Source of the DNA: Candidatus Hydrogenedentota bacterium
GTDB lineage: Bacteria; Hydrogenedentota; Hydrogenedentia; Hydrogenedentales; CAITNO01
NCBI GenBank assembly: GCA_007124105.1
Contig: SLFT01000446.1
Location: 1 to 20,188, forward strand
Length of the DNA stretch: 20,188 nt
Reading direction: 5' to 3'
The translations under genes and the position numbers were made by a program. A model generated the notes under the pieces. That model saw nothing but the letters and a program-made list of their open reading frames with translations, made no database searches and had not been told where the DNA came from. Of this stretch, positions 6,566 to 14,650 are shown in pieces; the first letter of the stretch is position 1; the number at the start of each line of letters is the position of its first letter.

Positions 6566-9500
6566 TCATGCGTCGGGGTCAATTCTGCGCAGACGCGCGG
6601 GCTCCACGGCCTCCGGCGTGGGCATCACACCCGAGACCAAAAAATGCGTCCAACGACGCAAATCATTCAAAATACATATCAGTGCGGGAATGAGCAGCAA
6701 TGTCAATAACGTGGCAAAGGAGATACCCGCAGCGATTGATATTGCCATGGGGATCAAAGGCCGCGCAGCGCGGTCTGTTTCGGTTATCAACGGGGCAAGT
6801 CCGCCAACCGTCGTGATGGTAGTCAGAAAGATGGCGCGAAACCGTCGCTCGCCGCCCCGGCGCACCGCTTCATAAAACGGCATGCCGTCGGCCACATAGT
6901 TATTGATGCGTTCGATGAGCACAATAGCGTCGTTGACCACCACTCCCGCCAGCGCGACCAGCCCGAACACACTCATCATGGTAAGGTCGTAACCAAGCAA
7001 CATGTGCCCAAACACAGCGCCGCTCATACCGAAAGGCACCGTTACCAGAATCACCAGAGGCTGCACATAGGAACGGAACACCGTGGCAACAATAATAAAG
7101 ATGCCGATAATGGCGAGGGGAAACCCGATATACAAACTGTCTATCGCTTCTCGAAAGGCCTGATGGTCGCCTTTGAACTCCATGTTTACATCGCGATGTC
7201 GCGCCTGCAAATCCGGGAAATAGTCGGTAACCAGATAATCAATGATCTCGCGCGCGTTGGCTATATCCGTCTGCACATCCGCAGAAACGACAAGCCTGCG
7301 CTGTCCGTTTGTACGGCGTATCGCTGTGGCGCCGCTGGCGTATTCGATGTCAGCCACGGAAAGCAACGGCACTTCAATGGCGCGGCGCCGGGCGCTCGCG
7401 GTCGGTATCCCCCCCATTGCTGCCATGTCTCCCATTGCCGCCATGCCGCCCGCCGCGGGCATGGCCGACGGCATGGAAACGCGAATGCGTATGTTCTCGA
7501 ACAGGTCGAGCATCTTACGGTCATCCTCGGGATACCGCACACGCACACGCACATCGTCTGCGCCGCGCTGTACGCGTACCACCTCCTGACCATAATACCC
7601 TGTGTATATCTGCCGCGCCAGATCAGCCACATGTAGTCCGAGCGCACGCGCCTCGGGTTTCAGCCGCAGTATAATCTCATTTGGGCCCACACGAAAATCG
7701 TCCTGAATCTGATAGACGCCCGCGAATCCTGCCAGTATCTCTTTGAGGTCCTCGGACGCCGCGATCAGTTTGTCCAGTTCCGTGCCTTCCAGCCAGATTT
7801 CAATGGGCTGGGCCGTAGGGCCGCTCTCGCCGCCCTGCACAGTCAACGCAAGCGCGCCGGAGATCATCCCAATTTTCTGTTCCCAGGCGGGCATCAACGT
7901 GTCAACATGGATATCCCGCGCCAGCATATCAAGCAAGTCAACCCGCACAGAGCCAAAATTAGTGCCCGATTCCGAACCGCCGCGCTCGTCAAGTCGCGAA
8001 CCAACAATAGCAAAGGTGTTTTCGACCAACGGCGCGCCCGACCCTGTCTTCGTCTCGGCGGCAAGCTCACGCAACGCCTCTTCCATCTGAACAACCGCCG
8101 CCTCAGTAATATCTAACGGCGTACCGCTGGGAAACTCAATGACAGCCGACATGTTGTCGCCATCCATGCGCGGAAACGTCTCAAACTTTATGAACCCGCT
8201 GTCCACAACGCCCCAGGTAACAAGCAACACCATAATGGCAAAACACAGGCTGACATAACGCCAACGCAACACCAATACAATTGTAGGACTGTAATAGCGT
8301 TCCACGAAACGCTCGAGACTCAGATTCATCTTTCCATGAAACCACAGGCCCACCCGTTGCACTATGTTGCCCCTTTTCCGGAGCACATTGGGATCAGGCA
8401 AATGATTCAGGTGAGCGGGGAGCAGTATCAGACACTCGATGAGCGATACCGCCAGCGCGGCAACCACCACCAGTGGCAAAACCACGATCATACGGCCCAA
8501 TGTTCCGGCCACAAAAAAAAGCGGCATGAACGCAATAATACTGGTGGTGACAGCGGCGATCACCGGCAATCCCACCTCGAGCGTCCCCTCCACAGCCGCC
8601 TCCAATGGCGGCATCCCATTCTTGCGCGCCACATAAATGGCCTCGCCAACAACGATGGCATCGTCCACAATGATGCCCAGCACGGTGATCATCCCAAACA
8701 AGGTCATCATGTTGATGGTCACGCCGTAATACCACATGACGATAAACGCGCCCATGATGCTTACCGGCATGCCCATACCCGCCCAAAAACTGAGCCGGAT
8801 ATCCAGAAACAGCCACAACATCACAAACACTACTACTAAACCTATCAGACCGTTGCGCATCAACAGATCAATGCGCGCTTCCAGACGTACTGACCGCCGC
8901 CGCCAGGGGGTCAGCGTGACGCCCTCAGGCAATGTGGGTTGCTTGCGTTCCACGTAGTCCATCACGGCACGATCTATGACAAGCGTGTCTTCCGTCTTGG
9001 TTTTGCGCACCTGGATGTTGATGGCCTTTTCGCCATTGAACCGCATATAGGTGGTTTCCTCGGTGAGGCCGTCGCGAATAGTCGCAATGCGATCCAGCGT
9101 AATCTGTTGGCCGCCGGGCTGTGCCAGCACCACAATGTCTTTGAAATCCTCGCCCGTGTAATTTCGCCCGATAGTACGCAAACGAATTTCTTCGCCTTCG
9201 GTACGCATAACGCCACCGGGTACATTCATGCTGTTTGCCCGCACCACCTGCGCCACCTGGTCAAAACTGATGCCGTACTCGCGCAGCCTTTCGTCGGAGA
9301 CCTCAATGGCAATTTCGTAGGGACGCCCACTGACCACATCCGCCTGCGTCACCTCGGGCAAGGCGCGGATTTCCTCCTTGATCGTCTCGGCGTAACCCAA
9401 CAAGTCCACATCGCTGAGCTCGGGTCCGGTCACAGAAAGCATCAGCACCTGCATACGCAGGACAAACTCCTCGACCCTGGGCCGTTCGGCGGCGACAGGA

Positions 9501-9856
9501 AATGTGGCGATGGCGTCCACGGCACTACGGATATCTTCCTTGACCCGGCGTACATCGTAGCCTTCGGCAACTTCGATAACGGCCAAGGATGCGTGCTCGG
9601 CCGACACTGTAAGATATTCGCGAACCCCCTCAAGGCCGTCCAGAGCCTCTTCTATGCGACGGCTGATGCCTTCCTCGACTTCCTCGGGGTCGGCCCCCGG
9701 CCACGGCACCGCCACACGCACCATATCCAGTTCGATATCCGGAAAGGTCTCGCGCGACATGTTCCTGATGGCCAGATAACCGCCAAAAAAGATGAAGAGC
9801 AACAGAATATTCGCGAACACAACATTGCGCGCAAAACTGGTAAAGATGCTTTTCAC
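6566..9856 (-). CDS. RND-family efflux permease (AcrB-like, HAE type)
   Basis: An inner-membrane, proton-driven tripartite-pump permease of about 1096 residues, a normal length. TM1 is near the start (VVFANILLLFIFFGGYLAI), followed by a porter loop opening with ETFPDIELD. TM2-6 follow residue 330, with the proton-relay pair D398-D399 in GIIVDDAIVV. A second porter loop leads to TM8-12, including GLVALAGVVVNDAIVLIE. The GTG at 9856 was chosen because it gives the family N-terminus VKSIFTSFARN; a GTG at 9889 would add eleven atypical residues. Residues about 794-820 form a Met-rich low-complexity repeat (MAAMGDMAAMGG) in the second periplasmic loop, coded by two near-identical 18-bp units. No membrane-fusion or outer-membrane partner is adjacent, which is unusual. 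Substrates are not predictable. Confidence 0.95.
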   Translation of the reverse strand: MKSIFTSFARNVVFANILLLFIFFGGYLAIRNMSRETFPDIELDMVRVAVPWPGADPEEVEEGISRRIEEALDGLEGVREYLTVSAEHASLAVIEVAEGYDVRRVKEDIRSAVDAIATFPVAAERPRVEEFVLRMQVLMLSVTGPELSDVDLLGYAETIKEEIRALPEVTQADVVSGRPYEIAIEVSDERLREYGISFDQVAQVVRANSMNVPGGVMRTEGEEIRLRTIGRNYTGEDFKDIVVLAQPGGQQITLDRIATIRDGLTEETTYMRFNGEKAINIQVRKTKTEDTLVIDRAVMDYVERKQPTLPEGVTLTPWRRRSVRLEARIDLLMRNGLIGLVVVFVMLWLFLDIRLSFWAGMGMPVSIMGAFIVMWYYGVTINMMTLFGMITVLGIIVDDAIVVGEAIYVARKNGMPPLEAAVEGTLEVGLPVIAAVTTSIIAFMPLFFVAGTLGRMIVVLPLVVVAALAVSLIECLILLPAHLNHLPDPNVLRKRGNIVQRVGLWFHGKMNLSLERFVERYYSPTIVLVLRWRYVSLCFAIMVLLVTWGVVDSGFIKFETFPRMDGDNMSAVIEFPSGTPLDITEAAVVQMEEALRELAAETKTGSGAPLVENTFAIVGSRLDERGGSESGTNFGSVRVDLLDMLARDIHVDTLMPAWEQKIGMISGALALTVQGGESGPTAQPIEIWLEGTELDKLIAASEDLKEILAGFAGVYQIQDDFRVGPNEIILRLKPEARALGLHVADLARQIYTGYYGQEVVRVQRGADDVRVRVRYPEDDRKMLDLFENIRIRVSMPSAMPAAGGMAAMGDMAAMGGIPTASARRRAIEVPLLSVADIEYASGATAIRRTNGQRRLVVSADVQTDIANAREIIDYLVTDYFPDLQARHRDVNMEFKGDHQAFREAIDSLYIGFPLAIIGIFIIVATVFRSYVQPLVILVTVPFGMSGAVFGHMLLGYDLTMMSVFGLVALAGVVVNDAIVLIERINNYVADGMPFYEAVRRGGERRFRAIFLTTITTVGGLAPLITETDRAARPLIPMAISIAAGISFATLLTLLLIPALICILNDLRRWTHFLVSGVMPTPEAVEPARLRRIDPDA

Positions 9857-10238
9857 AAGACCACGCCCCGCCGGTAAAATATACAACACCCGTCCGCAAG
9901 CGATTGCGCGCGGACCACTGGGAAAACAAAGGCGGACATCGTGCCGCTATGACGAAATTGTTTGCGGTTCACCCGGTTTCCAATATATTGAGCCCCAACA
10001 CTTACGATACATGAATGGACAGTATTATACGCGCCAATGCCGACGCAGTTCACGTCAGTACGCGTTTTTGACATCCGAACCCGCGTTTATGTTTCGTTTG
10101 GGATACATGATCGCGCCCGTCAACGGCGCGCGCTCAGGAAAAATCTGCCTCGGGACTGTCAAACAACAGAGCGTATCCATTATAATCCCTTTTGTAAGGT
10201 TGTGCTGTTGTTACCCAGGGGCCATATAAGGAGACCAG
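9857..10238. other. Divergent intergenic region between RND permease and DNA methyltransferase
   Basis: A 382-bp region carrying control signals for both genes. On the minus strand a perfect TATAAT (10029-10024) lies about 170 nt before the permease start, without a good -35. On the plus strand TATAAT lies at 10181-10186, and an isolated TTGACA occurs at 10068-10073 with only a weak -10 partner (TATGTT, 15-nt spacing). A hairpin GTCCGC/GCGGAC (9892-9915) with an inner CGCAA-GCGA-TTGCG alternative lies in the permease leader. No gene is seen. Confidence 0.5.
10156..10186 (+). promoter_or_regulatory. Possible promoter of the DNA methyltransferase
   Basis: A perfect -10 TATAAT (10181-10186) is preceded by CTGTCA (10156-10161, 4/6 to the -35 consensus) at a rather long 19-nt spacing. 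Transcription would start near 10193, about 46 nt before the ATG, and include a strong AAGGAG site at 10228-10233. Confidence 0.45.
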
Positions 10239-11039
10239 ATGGCCGCGGATATGGACGCCGGGCAGAAGCTTGCCGTAAATGCGATATATAACACCGATTG
10301 TATCGCGGGGATGCAAAAGATACCCCCGGGAACCATTGATTTAATCATCACCGACCCCCCTTTCGCGATTGATTTCAAGGCGCAGCGCTCGAATTACAAC
10401 CGCACAGGAGACCGGGTTATCCCCGGCTATAATGAAATCAGTGTACAGGATTACCCCGCGTTTACCCATTCCTGGATGACCCATGCGTATCGTGTTCTGG
10501 CCACATCGGGCAGCGCCTTTGTCTTTTCCGGGTGGAACAACCTCAAGGATATCCTAATCGCGGCGGATGACGTGGGCTTTATAACAGTGAACCACCTCAT
10601 CTGGAAGTATCAATTCGGCGTGGCCTGTAAACGGCGCTTTGTCACCTCCCATTATCATTGCCTGTTCCTGTGCAAGGACGACCAAAAGCGCGCGTTTTTC
10701 AACAGCGCCCGGTATGACGCGGACGCGCGCACGGAAAAGGGCGGTAGTCTACGCTACCGCGACATGGAGGATGTGTGGCACATCAAGCGGGAATACTGGC
10801 GCGGCGACAAGAAAACACCAACGAAACTGCCCGCAGCGCTCATCCATAAAATTCTGCAATACACGAGCGTAGAAGGAAATGTGGTGCTCGACCCCTTCCT
10901 TGGTTCCGGACAGGTGGCCATCGTGAGCAAACAATACAACCGACAATACATCGGCTTTGAGATTGTCAAAGACTATTATGACTTTGCGCGCGAACGACTC
11001 GACAATGGCGCCTACCGTATCCCGACCGATACAGCGTAG
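10239..11039 (+). CDS. Beta-class DNA amino-methyltransferase (probably N6-adenine), solitary
   Basis: A 266-residue DNA methyltransferase transferring a methyl group from S-adenosylmethionine to an exocyclic amino group. The catalytic motif IV DPPF is at residues 39-42 (LIITDPPFAIDF) and the cofactor motif I DPFLGSG is at 218-224. This order, catalytic first and cofactor-binding last, defines the beta class. The PTKLP segment before motif I is also typical. DPPF rather than SPPY favours adenine over cytosine, though not decisively. It ends soon after motif I and lacks the extra C-terminal domain of CcrM. The start has AAGGAG 5 nt upstream. No restriction endonuclease or specificity gene is adjacent, so it is an orphan methylase, a remnant of an R-M system, or phage-derived. 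The target site cannot be told. Confidence 0.9.
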   Translation: MAADMDAGQKLAVNAIYNTDCIAGMQKIPPGTIDLIITDPPFAIDFKAQRSNYNRTGDRVIPGYNEISVQDYPAFTHSWMTHAYRVLATSGSAFVFSGWNNLKDILIAADDVGFITVNHLIWKYQFGVACKRRFVTSHYHCLFLCKDDQKRAFFNSARYDADARTEKGGSLRYRDMEDVWHIKREYWRGDKKTPTKLPAALIHKILQYTSVEGNVVLDPFLGSGQVAIVSKQYNRQYIGFEIVKDYYDFARERLDNGAYRIPTDTA

Positions 11040-11071
11040 ACGCCGTTTCCCACGACACTGCCGCAGTTGTC

Positions 11072-11104
11072 CCGGTGGGTTCCGCTTCGCTTTACCCACC
11101 CTAC
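11072..11104. repeat. Short dispersed palindrome (REP-like)
   Basis: An inverted repeat GGTGGGT (11074-11080) and ACCCACC (11094-11100) around TCCGCTTCGCTTT, continuing into CTAC. Read on the minus strand it begins GTAGGGTGGGTAAAGCGAAG. From memory this pattern recurs in intergenic DNA of many unrelated bacteria; this was not checked. It sits 35 bp after the methyltransferase stop and could also act as a 3' hairpin; a T6 run follows at about 11120-11125, rather far from the stem. Confidence 0.55.
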
Positions 11105-11147
11105 ACTTCACCTTTGCAGTTTTTTGTTAATAGTCACTTTGCCGCAA

Positions 11148-11170
11148 TGACCACGACCATACCGTGGTCA
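11148..11170 (-). terminator. Hairpin overlapping the stop of the TPR gene
   Basis: A perfect 8-bp stem TGACCACG (11148-11155) and CGTGGTCA (11163-11170) with a 7-nt loop includes the TGA stop of the minus-strand TPR gene. There is no T-run beyond it, so it may protect the mRNA 3' end or be a weak terminator for either strand. Confidence 0.35.
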
Positions 11171-12442
11171 ATACCCCAGCCGACGTTCAATCTGCGTGAT
11201 ATGGCGCTCAGCCCGCTCGGCCGCGCGTGACCCGGGTTCCAGCGCTATGATTTCCATGTACACATTCAATGCGCCCTCGAAATCGCCCGCTGTACGCTGT
11301 ACCTCAGCCAGACGGTTCATGGTGGCAATATCGCCCGGACGCGCCGCCAGGGCGGCTTCATAATGATATTGCGCCTGCCCATAGTCGCCGTTGCGGCGAT
11401 AGATTTCCGCCATTTGGCGGTAAGGCAACGGGTTCTCAGGCGCGTCGGCGGCCATACTCTCATATTGCGACAGCGCCTCGCCATAGTTGCCCATACGCTG
11501 CTGATAATCCGCCCAGGCGCGGCGCGCGTCCATGGACTCCGGCGCCGATTGATTCCATTGCGCCAGGACGCGTCCCTCATCTTCGCGCGCGTTGATACGA
11601 CGATACATGTGCGATGTCCTGAGATAGTCGCCCATGGAACCATCGGCCATCTGTTCGTAAGCGCCAATATAGTGGAGCGCTTCCTGGTCCATGCCAACAC
11701 GCGCATACGCGTCCGCCAGCAAGTAGTAGGGCTCTGCCTCGCCCGGCGCGTTTTCAAGCCATTGCTGATAGGTGGCGATCTCAGCGTCGGGCGCTCCTAT
11801 CTGGCGTTGCACCTGGCCCATCTGGCGCCAGGCGCGCGCGTTGGTGGGATCATGCTCCAGACTTTCCTGCAACATCTCCGCTGCGGCCGCGTAATCACCG
11901 TCGCGAATCCGGTCCTGCGCTCTGGACAGCAACGCGCTGGCGCGCTGCGCCGATTGCGCGGCATCATCCCCTTCGCTTTTCTCTCGCTCGTCGGACGCGT
12001 CTTGTCGTCGTCTGGCGTCGGTTCGGGTTCTTGACCCTGTGGACGCGGCCGCGCCGTCGTCACCGTCATCGTTACGGCCACGCGCGCCGGCATCCGTTCC
12101 GGACGCGCCACCCGGACCACTCCCGCTGTCAGCAGCGCTCGCGTCCCCATCAAATCCAGAACCATCAGCAACCAACGCCGCGCCCGATTCGTCGCCACCG
12201 TTTTCCGTTGCGGACGCAACCTCCGCCGCTTCTCGTTCCTGGCGACTGCGCCGTATCTCCCGCGCGCGCGCAAGTGCCTGTTCACGGGTGGTCGTTGCGG
12301 CGCCGTCCTCGCCGCTGCCGCCGTCCGTTTCCAGGCGCGTCTCGATCACTCGTTCCGGCGAATACTTGTAAATCACCACTACCGCCACCGAAGCAAGCGC
12401 CACCAATAAACATATTATCCCGACTATCCACTTAGTATCCAT
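11168..12442 (-). CDS. Membrane-anchored TPR-repeat protein
   Basis: A 424-residue protein with one N-terminal membrane helix (about residues 5-25, WIVGIICLLVALASVAVVVI) and no cleavage site, so it is likely a signal anchor. Residues about 35-165 form a low-complexity linker rich in Ala, Gly, Asp, Ser and Arg with no fold signature. From about 165 to 410 there are six or seven tetratricopeptide repeats with the usual small-residue and aromatic spacing, for example GDYAAAAEMLQESLEHDPTN and GDYGQAQYHYEAALAARPGD. TPRs are protein-binding scaffolds, so it probably holds partners at the cytoplasmic membrane; which ones is unknown. The ATG at 12442 follows AGGAGG by 12 nt, a long spacing, but it places the helix at the very N-terminus. 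It seems monocistronic. Confidence 0.85.
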   Translation of the reverse strand: MDTKWIVGIICLLVALASVAVVVIYKYSPERVIETRLETDGGSGEDGAATTTREQALARAREIRRSRQEREAAEVASATENGGDESGAALVADGSGFDGDASAADSGSGPGGASGTDAGARGRNDDGDDGAAASTGSRTRTDARRRQDASDEREKSEGDDAAQSAQRASALLSRAQDRIRDGDYAAAAEMLQESLEHDPTNARAWRQMGQVQRQIGAPDAEIATYQQWLENAPGEAEPYYLLADAYARVGMDQEALHYIGAYEQMADGSMGDYLRTSHMYRRINAREDEGRVLAQWNQSAPESMDARRAWADYQQRMGNYGEALSQYESMAADAPENPLPYRQMAEIYRRNGDYGQAQYHYEAALAARPGDIATMNRLAEVQRTAGDFEGALNVYMEIIALEPGSRAAERAERHITQIERRLGY

Positions 12443-12562
12443 AAAACACAACGTCCTCCTTTGTGTACACATCTTTTACGCAGCCTGCCGTTGGGTGTTG
12501 TGTTGCCAGTATTCTTTTGTCCCTGTTGCGCAGCAGGCCACTGCAATCCATCTACTTTATAA

Positions 12563-12575
12563 CGTTTTTAAAACG
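12563..12575. promoter_or_regulatory. Palindromic site CGTTTTTAAAACG
   Basis: A 13-bp perfect inverted repeat (6 bp each side of one T) lies in the 203-bp gap between the deaminase-like gene and the TPR gene. Next to it on the minus strand is TATAAA. It could be an operator for the TPR gene or part of a weak terminator for the gene before it. No -35 element of good quality is found. Confidence 0.25.
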
Positions 12576-12645
12576 CAAAATGGACGACGAGTCAGTCGAG
12601 GGACCAGGAGTATGATATGAGCGCGGCGCATGCCCTGCCAGCGGC

Positions 12646-13578
12646 TCAGTGCATTTCCACGCTGCAATCGCCAATAGCGTTCCGGTAATAGTGGAACTCC
12701 ACATTGGGATGTTTCGCAAGCAGACTCATGGGTACGGCCGCATCGGCGATGCCCTTGCTGATCATGAAGGCGGTCAGCCGCATGCCGAAGGGGTTGTCGT
12801 GGTTCCCTGCCTGCCAGATGGATACCTTCTCTGATTTCCACGTTTCAACGGGTCCGACAGTCATGGCATGGGTGGGCACTTCGGCCAGGCGTCCACCACC
12901 GGAAGTGCGCGCGTTCTGCATGATGGTCATCGGGTGCAATTCCACCAGGCGCGTACCCAGTTTCAGGTATTCCTCCGGAGAAGGCGGCGCTTCCGTCCAG
13001 GCGCCTTCGCGTCGCGGCGGATCATTAAAGGCCCAATGCTTAACATCGCCCTGACCACCCTGCATCACAGCGCAACGGGCCTGGTCAAAGGTGGCGCTAA
13101 ATGCCTCCGGATCGTTCAATGGGAACTGAAGGTTCTCGGGTCGCGGGCGCAATTCAGGCCGCATCAGGTTGAAACACAGTTCCATGTCCGCTTTTTGAAA
13201 CGAAAGGGGATGAGACCCGTCCACAGCCTTGCCGTCAAGTACCCACTCGTCCATGCCCCAGAAATACGCGCCAAGCGCGCCCAGATCGAGGTCCAGTTCA
13301 TTAACCAGACGCGCCACCAGCGGCAACTGCTCGGTGGGGCCAATGGGCCCGCAAACGCCCACTGGCTTGTCCGGGGTTGACTGACGCCACGCCGTAATGT
13401 ATTCAAGCGCCTCGGCCAGATACAAGTCCTCGAGGCTGTCATGAAACACAACCTGGAATCCATCACGCGACAGGGCCAGCAGGTCATCCGCATTTAATTG
13501 CGCAACGTCTCGCAATAACGCGTCGTCCAGCGTGGTATAGTCCCACCAATCCGGCGCTACAACACTTTTTTTTCTCAT
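12646..13578 (-). CDS. Glucosamine-6-phosphate deaminase-like protein, altered active site
   Basis: A 310-residue NagB-like protein, longer than typical NagB (about 240-270). Family landmarks in order are GMDEW at 108-112 (NagB MDEY, catalytic Asp = D110), HPLSF at 123-127, GGQGDVKHWAFNDPP at 174-188, VPTHAMTVG at 234-242, and IWQAG-N around 254-259. NagB would deaminate and isomerise glucosamine-6-phosphate to fructose-6-phosphate and ammonia. However, in the third landmark the catalytic Asp position is Val (D178 is shifted one residue forward), His is kept (H181), and the catalytic Glu is Asp (D186). Activity may therefore differ. The start at 13578 has GAGAGGAAG just upstream; the ATG at 13593 does not. 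It is transcribed alone, divergently from the folate operon, and no nagA or sugar transporter is near. Confidence 0.82.
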   Translation of the reverse strand: MRKKSVVAPDWWDYTTLDDALLRDVAQLNADDLLALSRDGFQVVFHDSLEDLYLAEALEYITAWRQSTPDKPVGVCGPIGPTEQLPLVARLVNELDLDLGALGAYFWGMDEWVLDGKAVDGSHPLSFQKADMELCFNLMRPELRPRPENLQFPLNDPEAFSATFDQARCAVMQGGQGDVKHWAFNDPPRREGAWTEAPPSPEEYLKLGTRLVELHPMTIMQNARTSGGGRLAEVPTHAMTVGPVETWKSEKVSIWQAGNHDNPFGMRLTAFMISKGIADAAVPMSLLAKHPNVEFHYYRNAIGDCSVEMH

Positions 13579-13909
13579 GGTTCTTCCTCTCATTAGTCAG
13601 GTTTCGGCTTCAGAATCTACCGCCTTCATTATGACCGATCTGACGATGCGTCTTCCAGTTATCGCGGGTAACATAAACACAATGTTTTCCTCTTATGGGT
13701 TGCGGAAATAGCCAACGATGGGTCGCGCAAAGCATCTTGTCTGACACTATCGCCACAAGTTCGCGACAGCGCTGGTTTACACAGCAAGGGCCGCATTGTA
13801 AATTTGGACTGAAATCCATTTATAATGATATGCGTCAAACGCGCTGCACCTTCTTCCTGACAAGCGGGGCAACGCAGCCGTTGTAATGAGTCATTAAGGA
13901 GAGGAAACC
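13579..13909. other. Divergent intergenic region upstream of the folate operon
   Basis: A 331-bp region. The plus-strand promoter candidate (13796-13826) and a strong AAGGAG site (13896-13901) belong to the folate operon. The minus side has only a weak CATAAT before the deaminase-like gene. I see no gene, no riboswitch I can name, and no large repeat. Confidence 0.5.
13796..13826 (+). promoter_or_regulatory. Possible promoter of the pterin/folate operon
   Basis: A perfect -10 TATAAT (13821-13826) follows a poor -35 TTGTAA (13796-13801) at 19-nt spacing. This would give a leader of about 77 nt before the SDR gene at 13910. The unusual spacing resembles that upstream of the methyltransferase gene. 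Confidence 0.45.
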
Positions 13910-14650
13910 ATGCAGGGTGTTGAAGGTAAAACCGCCCTGATTACCGGCGCCGCAAAACGGCTGGGCGCCGCTCTGGCGCAGGGGCTTTCCCGCGCGGGCG
14001 CGTGCGTGATTCTACACTGCCACCGCTCGCGGGGGGATGCCGACCAGACCGCCGCCGCCATCATAGACGCCGGCGGCAATGCATCGGTAATCGAAGCGGA
14101 CTTGAGCGACAACGCAGCAGCAGACGCGCTGATGGGTCGTGCAATAGCCCTGGTTGGGCCGATTGACGCGCTGATAAACAGCGCTTCCATTTTCCACGAA
14201 TGCGACTTCGCTGAAACCATGCCGTCAGCGATCCATGAAAACATGAACATTAACGCCATCGCGCCCATGCTGCTGGCGCGCCGGTTCGCGGAGCAACAGC
14301 GTCCCGGCGCTATCATCAATTTACTTGACACAATGGTCATGGATTACGACAAACGGCATATCCCCTATCATTTGAGCAAGCGTACACTGCAAACGCTTAC
14401 CCGGATGATGGCTGTGGAATTTGCGCCAGACATACGAGTCAACGCCATCGCGCCTGGACTCATCCTGCCGCCGCCGGGCGAGAATATCACATATCTGGAA
14501 AAGCTGGCGCGCTCGAATCCGTTGCAGCGACACGGGGGCCCCGCTGATATCGTAGAAGCGGCCCTGTTTCTGCTGCGCGCGGGTTTTGTTACTGGCCAGA
14601 CGTTGTACATTGATGGTGGACGTCATCTGCGAGGCAGTATGTATGAATAG
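13910..14650 (+). CDS. Pteridine reductase-like short-chain dehydrogenase
   Basis: A 246-residue SDR with Rossmann motif TGAAKRLG at 12-19, INLLD at 136-140 (Asp where most SDRs have Ser), and catalytic YHLSK with Y153 and K157. The TGxxxRLG form, with Arg in the glycine loop, and the Asp-Tyr-Lys set are hallmarks of the pteridine reductase PTR1/FolM group, which uses NADPH. These enzymes reduce dihydromonapterin, biopterin or dihydrofolate. Its place as first gene of a folB-folK-folE operon supports a pterin role. AAGGAG lies 8 nt before the ATG. Its last 8 bp overlap the folB start. It might replace a classical DHFR, since no folA is seen here, but the exact substrate is inferred. Confidence 0.85.
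   Translation: MQGVEGKTALITGAAKRLGAALAQGLSRAGACVILHCHRSRGDADQTAAAIIDAGGNASVIEADLSDNAAADALMGRAIALVGPIDALINSASIFHECDFAETMPSAIHENMNINAIAPMLLARRFAEQQRPGAIINLLDTMVMDYDKRHIPYHLSKRTLQTLTRMMAVEFAPDIRVNAIAPGLILPPPGENITYLEKLARSNPLQRHGGPADIVEAALFLLRAGFVTGQTLYIDGGRHLRGSMYE

Noticed and set aside
8939..9877. 312-codon plus-strand open frame within the RND gene
   Set aside because: It is antisense to the well-supported permease and is rich in His and Gln from reversed codons, with no domain.
10068..10094. TTGACA with TATGTT as a promoter for the methyltransferase
   Set aside because: The spacing is 15 nt and the -10 is poor, while a perfect TATAAT lies nearer the gene at 10181-10186.
11797..12285. Arg-rich minus-strand frame inside the TPR gene
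   Set aside because: It is a shifted reading of the low-complexity GC-rich linker; the TPR frame has clear repeats and a membrane anchor.
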